From NCBI RefSeq assembly GCF_900078685.2, contig NZ_LT546166.1:3160944-3224943 (forward strand): 64,000 nt of DNA, written 5' to 3'. The translations under genes were made by a program, and so were the position numbers. Position 1 is the first letter of the stretch, and each line of letters begins with the position of its first letter. The notes under the pieces were generated by a model. The model was not told where the DNA came from and did not search any database. It saw only the letters and a program-made list of their open reading frames with translations. Below, in pieces: positions 26,434-36,027 of this stretch. This stretch comes from Mycolicibacter icosiumassiliensis. Lineage in GTDB: Bacteria; Actinomycetota; Actinomycetes; Mycobacteriales; Mycobacteriaceae.

Positions 26434-27822
26434 GTGTCCGAACTCGATCAGGTCCTTCCTCCCGCCGCGGCGGCGCGCGCAGCCATCCGCGCGGACCTGA
26501 CTCTGATCGATGACGCCCAAACACGGCTGCGGACAGCCGACACAGACATCGTGGGCAATGCGTTTCGCGTCGAGATGGCCGAACACCTCGAAACCCAGCA
26601 CCGAGTCAATCGCGGCCTGTCCTATCGCATCTTCGGCGAGATCGCCGACCCCGCCGACGGTCCCGAGGATCCTCGACTGCCCGCCGACACCAAGATCACG
26701 GACCTGCTGTGGTCACGCCTGCGCATTACCCGAGCCGAGGTCCGGCGCCGGTTCCGCATCGCCGCCCGCATCCGGCCGCGGCGCAATCTGACCGGACCCC
26801 CGGCCCCGCCGGAACTTCCCGAAGTCGCAGCCGCGGTCGAGGACGGTCAGATCGGCGATGACCACATCAAATCCGTTACCAAAGCCCTCGACCAACTGCC
26901 CGCGAACGTCGCGCCGGCCGATCGCAAGGCCGCCGAACGCACCCTGGTGCGCCATGCCACCGAACAGGACGCCGAGTTCGTCACCGCCATCGGGCACGCC
27001 ATCGCCGACCGTCTCAACCCCGACGGCAACTTCACCGACGACGACCGGGCACGACGGCGCAACCTTGTCCTGGGCCGCCAAGGCTCCGACGGGATGAGCC
27101 GGCTGTCCGGCTGCGTCGACCCGGAAACCCGCGCCTATCTCGAGGCCGCCCTGGCCGCGGTCCGGCCCGGCCACCGCCAGCCCGAAAGCACCGAAGAACG
27201 CGATTCCAGGTCATCGGGGCAGCGCGACCACGACGCGCTCAAGCTCGCGCTACGCCACGGCATCGAATCCGGTGCCATGGGCACTCACCGCGGTGTACCG
27301 GTGACGGTCATCGTCACCACCAAACTCGCCGACCTCGACCAGGCGGTCCACGCCATGTCCAATCCGGATATCCCGATGCCGGCTGCGGCACGCACCGGCG
27401 GCGGCAGCCGCCTGCCGATGCGTGATCTGATCCGCATGGCGGCCAACTCGATTCACTACCTCGCTGTCTTCGACAACCACTCCGATCGGCCGTTGTATCT
27501 GGGCCGCAGTAAACGGATCGCCACCCTGGATCAACGGATCATCTGCCACGCCCGCGACCACGGCTGCACCCGACCCAACTGCACCGAGCCCGGCTACCAC
27601 TCCGAGGTCCACCATTCGACCGACTGGGCTCAGGACGGCCGCACCAACGCCGACGAACTCTACTTCGCCTGCGGCAGCGATCACGGCGCCGTCACCCGCG
27701 GCGACCTCCAGACTCACGTCACCGAGCAAGGGCGCCTGGCCTGGACCGACGGCAGCAGCCCACCGCGAATCAACCATCTGCACCACCCGGAGGAGCTCCT
27801 GGATCCCGACGCGGATCCATAG
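26434..27822 (+). CDS. 13E12-type DUF222/HNH endonuclease domain protein
   Basis: 462 residues from GTG 26434. N-terminal DUF222 region (RVNRGLSYRIFGEIADPADG, RITRAEVRRRFRIAARIRPR) and a C-terminal HNH motif (CHARDHGCTRPNCTEP, then SEVHHSTDWAQDGRTNADEL) with the metal-binding His and Asn. These REP13E12-type proteins are multicopy in mycobacteria and associated with repeats and prophage insertion sites; a nuclease role is assumed from the HNH fold. Full length and intact here. No flanking insertion-sequence ends were seen. Confidence 0.88.
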   Translation: MSELDQVLPPAAAARAAIRADLTLIDDAQTRLRTADTDIVGNAFRVEMAEHLETQHRVNRGLSYRIFGEIADPADGPEDPRLPADTKITDLLWSRLRITRAEVRRRFRIAARIRPRRNLTGPPAPPELPEVAAAVEDGQIGDDHIKSVTKALDQLPANVAPADRKAAERTLVRHATEQDAEFVTAIGHAIADRLNPDGNFTDDDRARRRNLVLGRQGSDGMSRLSGCVDPETRAYLEAALAAVRPGHRQPESTEERDSRSSGQRDHDALKLALRHGIESGAMGTHRGVPVTVIVTTKLADLDQAVHAMSNPDIPMPAAARTGGGSRLPMRDLIRMAANSIHYLAVFDNHSDRPLYLGRSKRIATLDQRIICHARDHGCTRPNCTEPGYHSEVHHSTDWAQDGRTNADELYFACGSDHGAVTRGDLQTHVTEQGRLAWTDGSSPPRINHLHHPEELLDPDADP

Positions 27823-27867
27823 CCGCAACCTCAGGTATCACCGCCCGAACCGCGAGAAGATGGCACC

Positions 27868-28578
27868 GTGACGACCTACGCCGAGATCCGCAACAACGCG
27901 CCACTGTGGCCAGGGGTGATGGACCGCTCGCTGCTCGGCAACCGGCAGGCTCAGGCGGCGTTGTATCTGGCCGATATGGCCAAGCGGGGCAAGTGGAGCA
28001 AGGTGATCCGCGAACTCGACCGAGGCGATCACGTGGTCGATATCAAGGCGTGGCGGCCCGGCGGCAAGACCTGGCTGACGGTGCTGCATCAAGCCGGCTG
28101 GCACGGCGCGTCTGCCGACGTCGCGACCTGGCTGATCGAGCAGGGCGCGCTGCGCTCACAACCGGACGCCACCGGTCGCACCGCCTACGACCTCGCCGTC
28201 GAACACCGGCGTTCCGATGAGCTGCTGGAGGTACTCAAGCCTCCCCCGGCCCCCCTTGACGACGACCAGATCGCTGCGCTGAACACCCAGCTCACCGCCG
28301 TCATCGACGACTTGATCCAACACCTGTTCCGAGGTGGCGCCCTGCGCCAACTGTTCCGCTATCCCCCGGTCGAGGTGCTGCACGAACTGCCCGGAAGGCA
28401 GCTGTGGTTCCCAGTGCCCTACCTGTGGGGAGGATTTCGGGTCAGCCTGCGCGACAACGACATCGAGCTGTTCGGCGGCTATCGAGAACTCGACCCGGTC
28501 GGTGAGGTGCACGTCGCGACGGTCGGCTATCGCATCACTGCCGAGGGCCCGTCGCAGGTTTATGAGAGCTACGAATAG
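27868..28578 (+). CDS. Ankyrin-repeat protein
   Basis: 236 residues from GTG 27868. Residues 60-125 hold about two ankyrin repeats (TWLTVLHQAGWHGASADVAT and GRTAYDLAVEHRRSDELLEV), a protein-binding scaffold. The C-terminal half is a compact beta-rich region of unknown type (LHELPGRQLWFPVPYLWGGF). No signal peptide. Starts 46 bp after the 13E12 gene and overlaps the acyl-CoA synthetase stop by 10 bases at the convergent 3' end. Function unknown. Confidence 0.8.
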   Translation: MTTYAEIRNNAPLWPGVMDRSLLGNRQAQAALYLADMAKRGKWSKVIRELDRGDHVVDIKAWRPGGKTWLTVLHQAGWHGASADVATWLIEQGALRSQPDATGRTAYDLAVEHRRSDELLEVLKPPPAPLDDDQIAALNTQLTAVIDDLIQHLFRGGALRQLFRYPPVEVLHELPGRQLWFPVPYLWGGFRVSLRDNDIELFGGYRELDPVGEVHVATVGYRITAEGPSQVYESYE

Positions 28579-30143
28579 CCACTGATCTGACGCAACTGTC
28601 CCTTGGCGATCTTGCCGCCGGATGAGCGCGGCAACTCGTCGATGACGACAAGACGTTCCGGCAACAGCTCTTTGGACACCCCGAGCGCCAGCAGATGTTC
28701 GACGAGGTCGGCCAACTCAAGGGTGCCGGCGCGCGCCACCTCAGCGAGTTCGACGTAGACGCAGACCTTCTCACCGAAGACCTCGTCGCGCATCGGCACC
28801 GCCGCCGCCACCGCGACCGCCGGATGGGTCATCACCGCGTCTTCGACCTGGGCGGCGCTGATGTTCTTGCCGCCGCGCAGAATGAAATCCGATGTTCGGC
28901 CGGTGACGCTCAGATAGCCGTCGGCGTCGATCTCGCAGATGTCCCCCATCCGCATCCAGCCGTCGGCGGTGAACAGCTTGTCGTGATCGACCCCGTTGAG
29001 GTAGCCGAGGCTGGTGGCCGGGCCGCGGCAGGCTGGCTGACCTCGGCCGGTGTCGGTCACGTCGGTGTTGCCGTCCTCGCCGCCGAAAAGCCGGACCGCC
29101 ATCTCGTCGACGATCCGCCCACCGGTCCGCAGCCGCCGCTCCAACGAGTCGCCCAGAGTGGTGGCGCTGAGCACTCCGGTCTCGTTGGAGCCGTAGAACT
29201 GCAGGATTTTCGCTCCGGTGAGCTCCTCGAACTCCGCGGCCGGCCGGTAGGGCAACGCCTCCCCTCCGGTGAACACCACCCGCAACGAGCTCAAGTCGAA
29301 TTCGCGGCTGGCCGGATCCGCCATCATCATGGTCAGTTGGGTGCTGACACAACACAATACGGTGACCCGATGCTGCGCGATCGCGGCACAGGTCGCGGCG
29401 GCGGTGAAGCGGTCCAACAGGATCGCGGTGGCGCCGAGGTGGATCGGGGTGGTGTGGCTGGTCCAGAGCCCGAAACCGAACGGCGTGGGAATGATCGGCA
29501 GGAAGATGTCGTCGGGGCTCAGTTCCCCGTTGGCGACGGCTAGCTGGTGAAAATAATGCCAACGATTCTGGGTGTGCACCACACACTTGGGCAGCCCGGT
29601 GGTACCGGAGGTGGAGTTGATCAGGAAGACGTCGTCAGGGCCGAGTTGCGGCCCCGGTATCCCGATTTCGGCGTCCACTCGCAGCTCATCGATGCTCAGC
29701 GCAGTGATCTCGAGTCCGGCCGCCGCCGCGCGCCGCTGCTCGTCGGTGATCAGCAGCTGGGCCTGCGAAGCGGCCAGGATCGCGGCCACTTCACGGGTTC
29801 CGGCCCGTGCGCCGATGCCGACCACTATCGCCCCGCATCGCTCAATCGCCACGAACAGCACATGGATGGCCGCGGAATCGCTATGCCACACCGCAATCCG
29901 GTCACCGGACCTCACGCCGGACCCCGCCAGGCAAGCAGTCAGCGCGTCGACGGCGATGTCGAATTCCTGCCAGGTCAGTGCCGCACCCTGGTAGTCGACA
30001 TAGGCGGCCCGGTCGGGAAAACTCCGGGCATTGCGGCGCACCGCGTCCGACAACGTGGTCTGCGACCACCAGCCGACGGCGTGATAGTGCGCGGCCTCGG
30101 CAGCGGTGTAAGCCGGTGAATTCCAGGCGGTTTCGGGAGACAT
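28569..30143 (-). CDS. Acyl-CoA synthetase / AMP-dependent ligase
   Basis: 524 residues from ATG 30143, 4 bases after the SDR stop; 16 upstream in-frame codons inside the SDR gene are rejected. ANL superfamily motifs: P-loop INSTSGTTGLPKCVVHTQ at about 175, FYGSNETG at about 310, GWMRMGDICEIDADGYLSVT at about 395, and catalytic lysine in SSGGKIAKGQLR near the C-terminus. Activates a carboxylic acid to an acyl-AMP, then to acyl-CoA. With the SDR it likely belongs to degradation of a fatty, sterol or aromatic acid; the substrate is unknown. Confidence 0.9.
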   Translation of the reverse strand: MSPETAWNSPAYTAAEAAHYHAVGWWSQTTLSDAVRRNARSFPDRAAYVDYQGAALTWQEFDIAVDALTACLAGSGVRSGDRIAVWHSDSAAIHVLFVAIERCGAIVVGIGARAGTREVAAILAASQAQLLITDEQRRAAAAGLEITALSIDELRVDAEIGIPGPQLGPDDVFLINSTSGTTGLPKCVVHTQNRWHYFHQLAVANGELSPDDIFLPIIPTPFGFGLWTSHTTPIHLGATAILLDRFTAAATCAAIAQHRVTVLCCVSTQLTMMMADPASREFDLSSLRVVFTGGEALPYRPAAEFEELTGAKILQFYGSNETGVLSATTLGDSLERRLRTGGRIVDEMAVRLFGGEDGNTDVTDTGRGQPACRGPATSLGYLNGVDHDKLFTADGWMRMGDICEIDADGYLSVTGRTSDFILRGGKNISAAQVEDAVMTHPAVAVAAAVPMRDEVFGEKVCVYVELAEVARAGTLELADLVEHLLALGVSKELLPERLVVIDELPRSSGGKIAKGQLRQISGYS

Positions 30144-30147
30144 CCGA

Positions 30148-30984
30148 TCAGTAGGTGTAGTCTTCGCCGCTCGCTCGCACGGTGATGTCACTGATACTGA
30201 TGCCCCAGGGCTGGTCGATGACGTGCACCACCGCCTCGGCGAGGTCTTCGGGGGTGATCAGCCAGTACTTCACCGAGTCGACGTCGGTCTGCTCGGGTTC
30301 CAGGGTGCCCTCGGCGAACGCAGTGACCGACCGGATGTAGCTCTCACCGCGGGATCCGACGATGCCCATGATCGCGGCGCCGTTGACCACGCCTCTGCCG
30401 AGGTTGGTGCCCAGCACACCGGTCGGCTTGACCGTGGTCACCTTGATCTGTCCCTTCGCCTCGCTGCGCAGCGAGTCCGATAGGACGGCGACCGCGGCCT
30501 TGGTCGCGCTGTAGACCCCCGAGCCGGCTACACCGGCATTGGCGTAGATCGACGAGATGTTGACGACGTGGCCGCGGCCCTGCTCGATCATCTGGTCGTA
30601 GACGGCCGAAATGCCGTTCACCACGCCCTTGATGTTGATGTCGATCGCCCGGTGCCAGTGCTGCCAGGCCTTCTCGTGATCGGCGAAATAGGCCAGCGGC
30701 ATCACGCCGGCGTTATTGACGATGACGTCAACCGCGCCGAAGGTCTGCACCGCGTGCTGCACGGCGTCCTTCATCTGCTCGATGTCGGTGACGTCAGCGA
30801 CCTGATAGGTGCCGGACTGTCCGGCTTCCCGGATCCCGTCGAAGACCGCCGCAAGGTTCTCGGCACCGATGTCGACGCCGACAACACGGGCTCCGGCGGC
30901 GGCGCACTTCTCGGCGATCAGTTTGCCGAATCCACCGCCGGCACCGGTGATGACGACGACCTTGTCCTGCAGGTGCTGCGACAT
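30148..30984 (-). CDS. Short-chain dehydrogenase/reductase
   Basis: 278 residues. NAD(P) motif VVITGAGGGFGKLIAEKCAA with Asp in VVGVDIGAEN (prefers NAD), NNAGVMPLAYF, catalytic Ser in VVNISSIYANAG, and YSATKAAVAVLS with Tyr and Lys. Classical SDR of the kind that oxidises hydroxyacyl or alcohol groups. First gene of a two-gene operon with the acyl-CoA synthetase 4 bases downstream. Confidence 0.92.
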   Translation of the reverse strand: MSQHLQDKVVVITGAGGGFGKLIAEKCAAAGARVVGVDIGAENLAAVFDGIREAGQSGTYQVADVTDIEQMKDAVQHAVQTFGAVDVIVNNAGVMPLAYFADHEKAWQHWHRAIDINIKGVVNGISAVYDQMIEQGRGHVVNISSIYANAGVAGSGVYSATKAAVAVLSDSLRSEAKGQIKVTTVKPTGVLGTNLGRGVVNGAAIMGIVGSRGESYIRSVTAFAEGTLEPEQTDVDSVKYWLITPEDLAEAVVHVIDQPWGISISDITVRASGEDYTY

Positions 30985-31133
30985 AGTCGGCCTCTCGACA
31001 ACACGGATGGGACTGAGGAGTTTCGGTGCAGTTTAGGTGGCCGTTGTTGCGGGTGTTGCGGCCGCCCGATTTGCTCGGCGACAGGCCGAGCGTTCGAACG
31101 CCGGGTAACAGGTCCGGAAGCTATGGTCACTTC

Positions 31134-32246
31134 GTGAAGCGTCGAACGGCACTGGGGCTCCCCCTCCTGCTGGCGGCGGGTCCCACCTTGAGCCGGCTCC
31201 CACTCGCCGGCGCGGACCCCGGCCGGTGGTCGATCGACCGGGTAAATCGCTGGTACCAGGCCCAGGGTTGGCCGGTCGGCTCGAACTACATCACCTCCAC
31301 CGCGGTCAATCAGCTCGAGATGTTTCAGCCGAGCACCTTCGATCTGCGGCGGATCGACTCCGAGTTGGGCTGGGCCCAAGCGGCGGGCTTCAACACCGTG
31401 CGGGTGTTCCTGCACGACCAGCTGTGGGCCGCCGATCAGCGCGGCTTCCAATACCGGCTGGGCCAGTTCGTCGCCGTCGCCGCCCGCCACCGCATCAAGC
31501 CGACGTTCGTGCTGTTCGACTCCTGCTGGGACCCGCACCCCAAGGCCGGACCACAGCCGGCCCCCCGAGTCGGCATCCACAATTCACGATGGGTGCAGAG
31601 CCCGGGCGCCGATCGGCTCGGGGACCGCGGCTACTACCGCACCCTGTATGACTACGTCACCGGTGTGATGACCCAGTTCCGGTACGACGAACGGATCCTG
31701 GCCTGGGACCTGTGGAACGAGCCGGACAACATGGCCCGCGAGTACAGCGCCGTCGAACGGTCGGACAAGCTGGATCTCATCAGTGACCTGCTGCCCCAGG
31801 TGTTCAGTTGGGCACGGTCCGTCGATGCCCGTCAGCCACTGACCAGTGGCATATGGGAGGGCTCGCGGCAGGGCAGCACGATCGTCAACACCCAGCTCAA
31901 CAGCTCCGACGTCATCACGTTCCACTCCTACGACAAGCCGGCGACGTTCAGTGAGCGCATCGCCGAACTGGCGCCCATGGGTCGGCCGATGATGTGCACC
32001 GAGTATCTGGCTCGTACCCGCGGCAACACCATCGATGGAATTCTGCCGATCATGAAGCGGCACAATGTGGGCGCCTACAACTGGGGTTTCGTCGCCGGGC
32101 GAACGCAGACCTACCTGCCGTGGGATTCCTGGGAGCACCCCTACACCGCGGAGCCGCAGGTCTGGTTCCACGATTTGGTGCAACCCACCGGTCGCGCGTA
32201 CCGGAATATGGAAATCATGACCATCAGCAACCTCACCGGCCGCTAA
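31134..32246 (+). CDS. Exported glycoside hydrolase (GH5-like TIM barrel)
   Basis: 370 residues from GTG 31134, giving a start KRRTALGLPLLLAAGPTL with a twin-arginine-like KRR and a hydrophobic stretch; cleavage near AGADPG. TIM-barrel markers: acid/base Glu in AWDLWNEPDNMA at about residue 200, nucleophile Glu in MMCTEYLARTRG at about 290, aromatic platforms (YNWGFVAGRTQTYLPWDSW). Clan GH-A retaining mechanism expected, possibly on a beta-glycan or a cell-wall sugar; substrate not predictable. Divergent from the SDR operon. Confidence 0.82.
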   Translation: MKRRTALGLPLLLAAGPTLSRLPLAGADPGRWSIDRVNRWYQAQGWPVGSNYITSTAVNQLEMFQPSTFDLRRIDSELGWAQAAGFNTVRVFLHDQLWAADQRGFQYRLGQFVAVAARHRIKPTFVLFDSCWDPHPKAGPQPAPRVGIHNSRWVQSPGADRLGDRGYYRTLYDYVTGVMTQFRYDERILAWDLWNEPDNMAREYSAVERSDKLDLISDLLPQVFSWARSVDARQPLTSGIWEGSRQGSTIVNTQLNSSDVITFHSYDKPATFSERIAELAPMGRPMMCTEYLARTRGNTIDGILPIMKRHNVGAYNWGFVAGRTQTYLPWDSWEHPYTAEPQVWFHDLVQPTGRAYRNMEIMTISNLTGR

Positions 32247-32399
32247 CCAGCAACATAGCTGGCAAGCCGCAACCAAATCGGTCGATGTTGCCGCTACCGG
32301 CTCATCGCGGCGCGGTTCAGTGATGAAATCATTAGCGGAAATGTCGTCGGGCACGCAGTTCGGCGACTGGGGTCCAGAGGTTTCCGTGAGGAGTCGGTG

Positions 32400-34027
32400 A
32401 TGAGCGAGACCGCGTCGGGTTCGCGGGCTGGGTCACGGGTGGGGCGTTACCTCCTCAAACGCCTGCTCGGACGCGGCACCACCGGTGAGGTCTACGAGGC
32501 GGTCGACACGCAAAAGGACCGCGCCGCCGCGGTCAAGCTGCTGGCGCCGGCGTTGGGCGGAAATCCGGCGTTCCGCGAGTGGCTGCAGCGTGAGGCGCTG
32601 GTCGTCGGGCGGGTGCAGGAGCCGCATGTGGTCCCAGTTCGTGACTACGGCGAGCTCGATGGTCAGGTGTTCATCGATATGCCGCTGGTCCAGGGCGCGG
32701 ACCTGGCCGCGGTGTTGAAGCGAAACGGCGTACTGCCTCCCCCGCGTGCGGTGAACGTCGTGTGGCAGGCGGCGTCGGCCCTGGATGCCGCGCACAGCGC
32801 CGGCGTGATCCACCGCGGCGTCAAACCGCGCAACATCCTGCTGACCAGCGATGACTTCGTCTATCTGGTGGATTTCGGGCTGGCCGGAGCACCCGGAGCC
32901 AAGGCCGCCGACGCCGAGAACGCCGGAGCCCGCTGGAAGTACGCGGCGCCGGAGCTGTTCTCCGGCAGTGACTTCGGGCCGGCCGTCGACGTCTATGCGC
33001 TGGCATGTGTGCTCTATCAGTGCTTGACGGGTTCGCCGCCATACCGGGCCGACAGCCTCAAGATGCTGGCCAACGCGCATCAGAGCAAGCCGATTCCGCG
33101 GCCCAGCCATGCCGGGGCGACCATCCCGGCCGCCTTGGACGAGGTCGTGGCCAAAGGTATGGCCAAGGACCCGCAGGAGCGCTATGCCAGCGCCGCGGAG
33201 CTCGCGACCGCGGCCTATCAGGCGCTCAGCGCGCCCGACCAGCACCGGACACTGCAGATCTATGAGGCCAGCCAGCAGTCCACCCCACCGCTGATCGAAC
33301 AGCCACAGCCGAGCGCGCCGGCGACCAAGGCGCCTGCGGCGGAACCGCCGGTACGGCCCGCTGCGGGATCAGTGCCGCCCCGATTCCCGAACCCCGGGTC
33401 TCGACGGCCGCCGACGCCTGGATCAGTTCGTCACGGCGACCGCAGAACGATCCCGCCACACGCAAGCTGCTGCTGCGGATCGGGGCGGCACTGATCGTGG
33501 TCGTCGGGTTGATCGCCTGGATGACGAGCCGATCCGGTTCTGACGACCTCGCCGCCGACACCGACACCTCGCAGAGTCAGCCCACCACGACCGTGTCGTC
33601 GGCCGAGGCGCAGGCCCGTCTCCTCAAGCTGCTGCCGTCGGGCTATCCGCAGGACACCTGTACGTCGACCACACCGGCGGACGGGGCCATCGCCGAGGTG
33701 ACGTGTGGCCGCAACACCGACCTCGACGGCCCGCCCGCCGCGACCTATGCACTGTTCCCCGATGCCACGGCGCTGCGCCAGAGCTTCGACAACACGGTGC
33801 AGGCCACCACCGTCGTCACCTGTCCGGGCCGAATCCAGTCGCCGGGCGCCTGGCATCGCACCGCCACCCCGGACAAGACGGCCGGAACGCTGCTGTGCGG
33901 CATGCGGCAGGGGTCTCCCGTGGTGGTCTGGACCAACGACGCCAACCTGATGATCGGCTCCCTACGGACGGAGCGAAATACGCCCACGCTGGAGCAGTTC
34001 TACACGTGGTGGAGTTCGCACTCCTGA
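32400..34027 (+). pseudogene. Receptor Ser/Thr protein kinase, catalytically degenerate and frameshifted
   Basis: The kinase domain reads from ATG 32400: P-loop LLGRGTTGEVYEAV, ATP lysine in AAAVKLLAPAL, DFG in VYLVDFGLAGAP, APE in KYAAPELFSG. The catalytic loop is HRGVKPRNILL, so the HRD aspartate is Gly (GGC; Asp would be GAC). The frame then closes at 33494. The juxtamembrane and transmembrane part (PATRKLLLRIGAALIVVVGL) and an external domain with paired cysteines (DTCTSTTPADGAIAEVTCGR, to WWSSHS) continue in a second frame ending at 34027. A one-base deletion in the C/G-rich linker (33300-33480) explains this. The second part has no start before its membrane helix, so two separate genes are unlikely. 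Confidence 0.8.
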
Positions 34028-34134
34028 CCGTCGATCCTGCAGACGCGAACAAAAGCAGCTGTCAAGTCCATTAGGATTTTCGACTTGGAGTCACTGCATC
34101 ACCCAGATCAGTCGAACCGAGGAGTCAATCAACG

Positions 34135-35175
34135 ATGAAGTTCTTCACAACGGCCGTGGCAGCCGCGGGCGCGTTGGCCGCAGCCGGAGCCGTCACCACC
34201 GCGACCGCCAGTGCGGACGCCGGTGACGTCGCCCCTTCGCCCCACCCGATCGGCACCCAGGGCACCGTGGAGAACGGTGGCGTCATCCAGGGCTGGACCG
34301 TCAGTGACCTGCGCCCCAGCTCGGATGCGATCCCTTACCAGCCGCGCGGCACCCTGTGGGAGCTGTGGGAGGCCACCGCCACCGACGTGGCCATCCAGGG
34401 CACCGTCACCCCGGTGATCGCCAACCTCGGCGCGCGCTCAGCGAGCGGTCAGACCTACCCGGCGCTGTTCACGGTTGCCAGCGCGCAGGGCGTGAACCCG
34501 GCCAACCTGGCGCAGGGCCAGCAGACCAGCGGCAAGGTCTACTTCGACGTCACCGGCGACGCGCCCAACAGCGCTGTCTACCAGGGCTCGGGTCGGGACC
34601 TGCTGGTCTGGAACCCCGCCGCACCGACCGCGCCGACCGGCGGTTCGTCGGGTCCGGCGGCCACCGGTTCGCAGCGGGCTTCCGGCCCGGCGGCCACCGG
34701 CACCAAGCCTGCCCAGCCGGGCAGCCAGGGCGCCTCGTCCGCTACCGAGACCACGCCGGCTGCGGCCGGTAGCCAGGGCACCCCGCTGCCCGCGAACAGC
34801 CAGGGCACCCCGCTGCCGGCCGAGGCCGGCGGCACTCCGGCCGGGACCACCGGCTCGGAGGCTACGGCCGCCACGGGCACCACGGGCTCCTCGGGCACGC
34901 AGGCCCAGGGCGCCGCCGGCAGCGCGGAAGCGTCGACTCCCGGCAGCGGCCCGGCACCGTCCTCGCAGCAGACCCCGGCTGCGTCGACGCAGTCCGAGGC
35001 ATCGGCTGCCGCCGGCAGCTCCGGTACGCCCTTGCCCGCGGAGGCGCCCGGAACGTCGACGACGGAAGCGACCGGCACGACCGGCACGACCGGTACGACC
35101 GGCACGGCGGGCACGACGGGCGCGGCGGGCACCCCGTCGGCCAGCGGCGCGAGCGGCTCGACCGCCTCGAACTGA
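34135..35175 (+). CDS. MPT63/MPB63-like secreted antigen with long low-complexity tail
   Basis: 346 residues. Signal peptide (VAAAGALAAAGAVTTATASA), then a DUF1942/MPT63 immunoglobulin-like domain at about residues 35-165: GWTVSDLRPSSDAIPYQPRG, IQGTVTPVIANLGARSASG, GKVYFDVTGDAPNSAVYQGS, LLVWNP. M. tuberculosis MPT63 ends at this point; here about 180 further residues rich in Thr/Gly/Ala/Ser follow, with repeats of QGTPLPA and TGTTG, suggesting a surface-exposed or cell-wall-spanning tail. An LWE triplet is duplicated. First of a tandem pair; a strong terminator follows. Confidence 0.9.
   Translation: MKFFTTAVAAAGALAAAGAVTTATASADAGDVAPSPHPIGTQGTVENGGVIQGWTVSDLRPSSDAIPYQPRGTLWELWEATATDVAIQGTVTPVIANLGARSASGQTYPALFTVASAQGVNPANLAQGQQTSGKVYFDVTGDAPNSAVYQGSGRDLLVWNPAAPTAPTGGSSGPAATGSQRASGPAATGTKPAQPGSQGASSATETTPAAAGSQGTPLPANSQGTPLPAEAGGTPAGTTGSEATAATGTTGSSGTQAQGAAGSAEASTPGSGPAPSSQQTPAASTQSEASAAAGSSGTPLPAEAPGTSTTEATGTTGTTGTTGTAGTTGAAGTPSASGASGSTASN
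34354..34371 (+). repeat. 9-bp perfect tandem duplication in the first MPT63-like gene
   Basis: CTGTGGGAG is repeated back to back, adding Leu-Trp-Glu to the domain compared with the second paralogue, which reads once. Confidence 0.8.
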
Positions 35176-35191
35176 CCGACGTTCTCTTGCC

Positions 35192-35232
35192 AGTCCGGCC
35201 CGACCTCCACTACCGCGAGGTCGGGCCGGACT
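35192..35232 (+). terminator. Strong stem-loop, transcription terminator
   Basis: A perfect 15-bp inverted repeat, AGTCCGGCCCGACCT and its complement, with an 11-base loop, 16 bp after the first MPT63-like stop. No strong T-run follows, as is common for mycobacterial terminators. It separates the two paralogues into independent transcripts. Confidence 0.8.
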
Positions 35233-35324
35233 CGTTCCTGGGTAGCCTGGTCCTTAGCCCGTTACGATTGAAGTACTTGAGTACCAATGTCGTCGGCATG
35301 CAGCCGATTTGAGGAGACAGTCCC

Positions 35325-36009
35325 ATGAAGTCCATCTCTACCGCCTTGGTCGCGGGAGCACTGGCCGCCGCGGGCGCCCTCAGCAGCGGGATCGCCGGCG
35401 CGGACCCCGACCCGGCCCCCGCCGCCCCCCGCCCCTGCCACCCAACCGATCGGCACCCAGGGCACCCTGCCCGAAGGCCCCGGAGTCCACGGCTGGACGA
35501 TCAGCGACCTGCGTCCCAGCTCGGATGCCATCCCTTACCAGCCCCGCGGCACCCTGTGGGAGGCCACCGCCACCGACGAAGCGATCCAAGGCGCCGTCTT
35601 TCCGATCGTTGCCAACCTCAGTGCCCGTTCGGCCAGCGGCCAGAACTATCAGGCTTTGTTCACGGTGCCCACCGCACAGGGCATCGCTCCCGTCGCCCTG
35701 ACTCAGGGCCAGAAGGCCAGCGGCAAGGTCTACTTCGACGTCACCGGCGACGCCCCCAACAGCATGGTGTACCAAACCGGCGGCAACGATCTGATCCGGT
35801 GGGTGGCCCCGGCGCCGCAGGCTCCGCCGCAGCCCCAAGCCCCCGCTGGTGGGTCGCACGTGCCGGCGAACGGCGGCAGCAACCGGGCGCCTGTTGCACC
35901 GGCTCGTCCGCCCGCGGCGCGGCCCGCGCACCCCGCACCGTCAGCGCCGCCGTCCGGCAGCTCCGGGACGCCGCTGCCCGAGGGCAGTTCCGGGACCCCG
36001 CTGCCCTGA
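35325..36009 (+). pseudogene. Second MPT63/MPB63-like antigen, frameshifted in a C6 tract
   Basis: ATG 35325 begins a signal peptide (STALVAGALAAAGALSSGIAG, cut near AGA-DPD). At 35425-35430 a run of six C puts the reading out of frame. Removing one C restores TQPIGTQGTLPEGPGVHGWT, then a full DUF1942 domain (ISDLRPSSDAIPYQPRG, GKVYFDVTGDAPNSMVYQ) and a proline-rich tail ending in two SGTPLP repeats at 36009. The rest is perfectly conserved against the upstream paralogue, so the break is recent, phase-variable, or a sequencing error. Confidence 0.82.
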
Positions 36010-36027
36010 TTCAGCTGCCGGCCTCGC

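Noticed and set aside
26434..27822. 13E12 gene as part of an active mobile element
   Set aside because: No integrase, terminal repeats or target duplication were seen around it; only the DUF222/HNH protein is present.
33497..34027. Independent secreted or membrane protein after the kinase
   Set aside because: Its first start codon falls inside the transmembrane helix, and the preceding in-frame sequence continues a kinase juxtamembrane linker.
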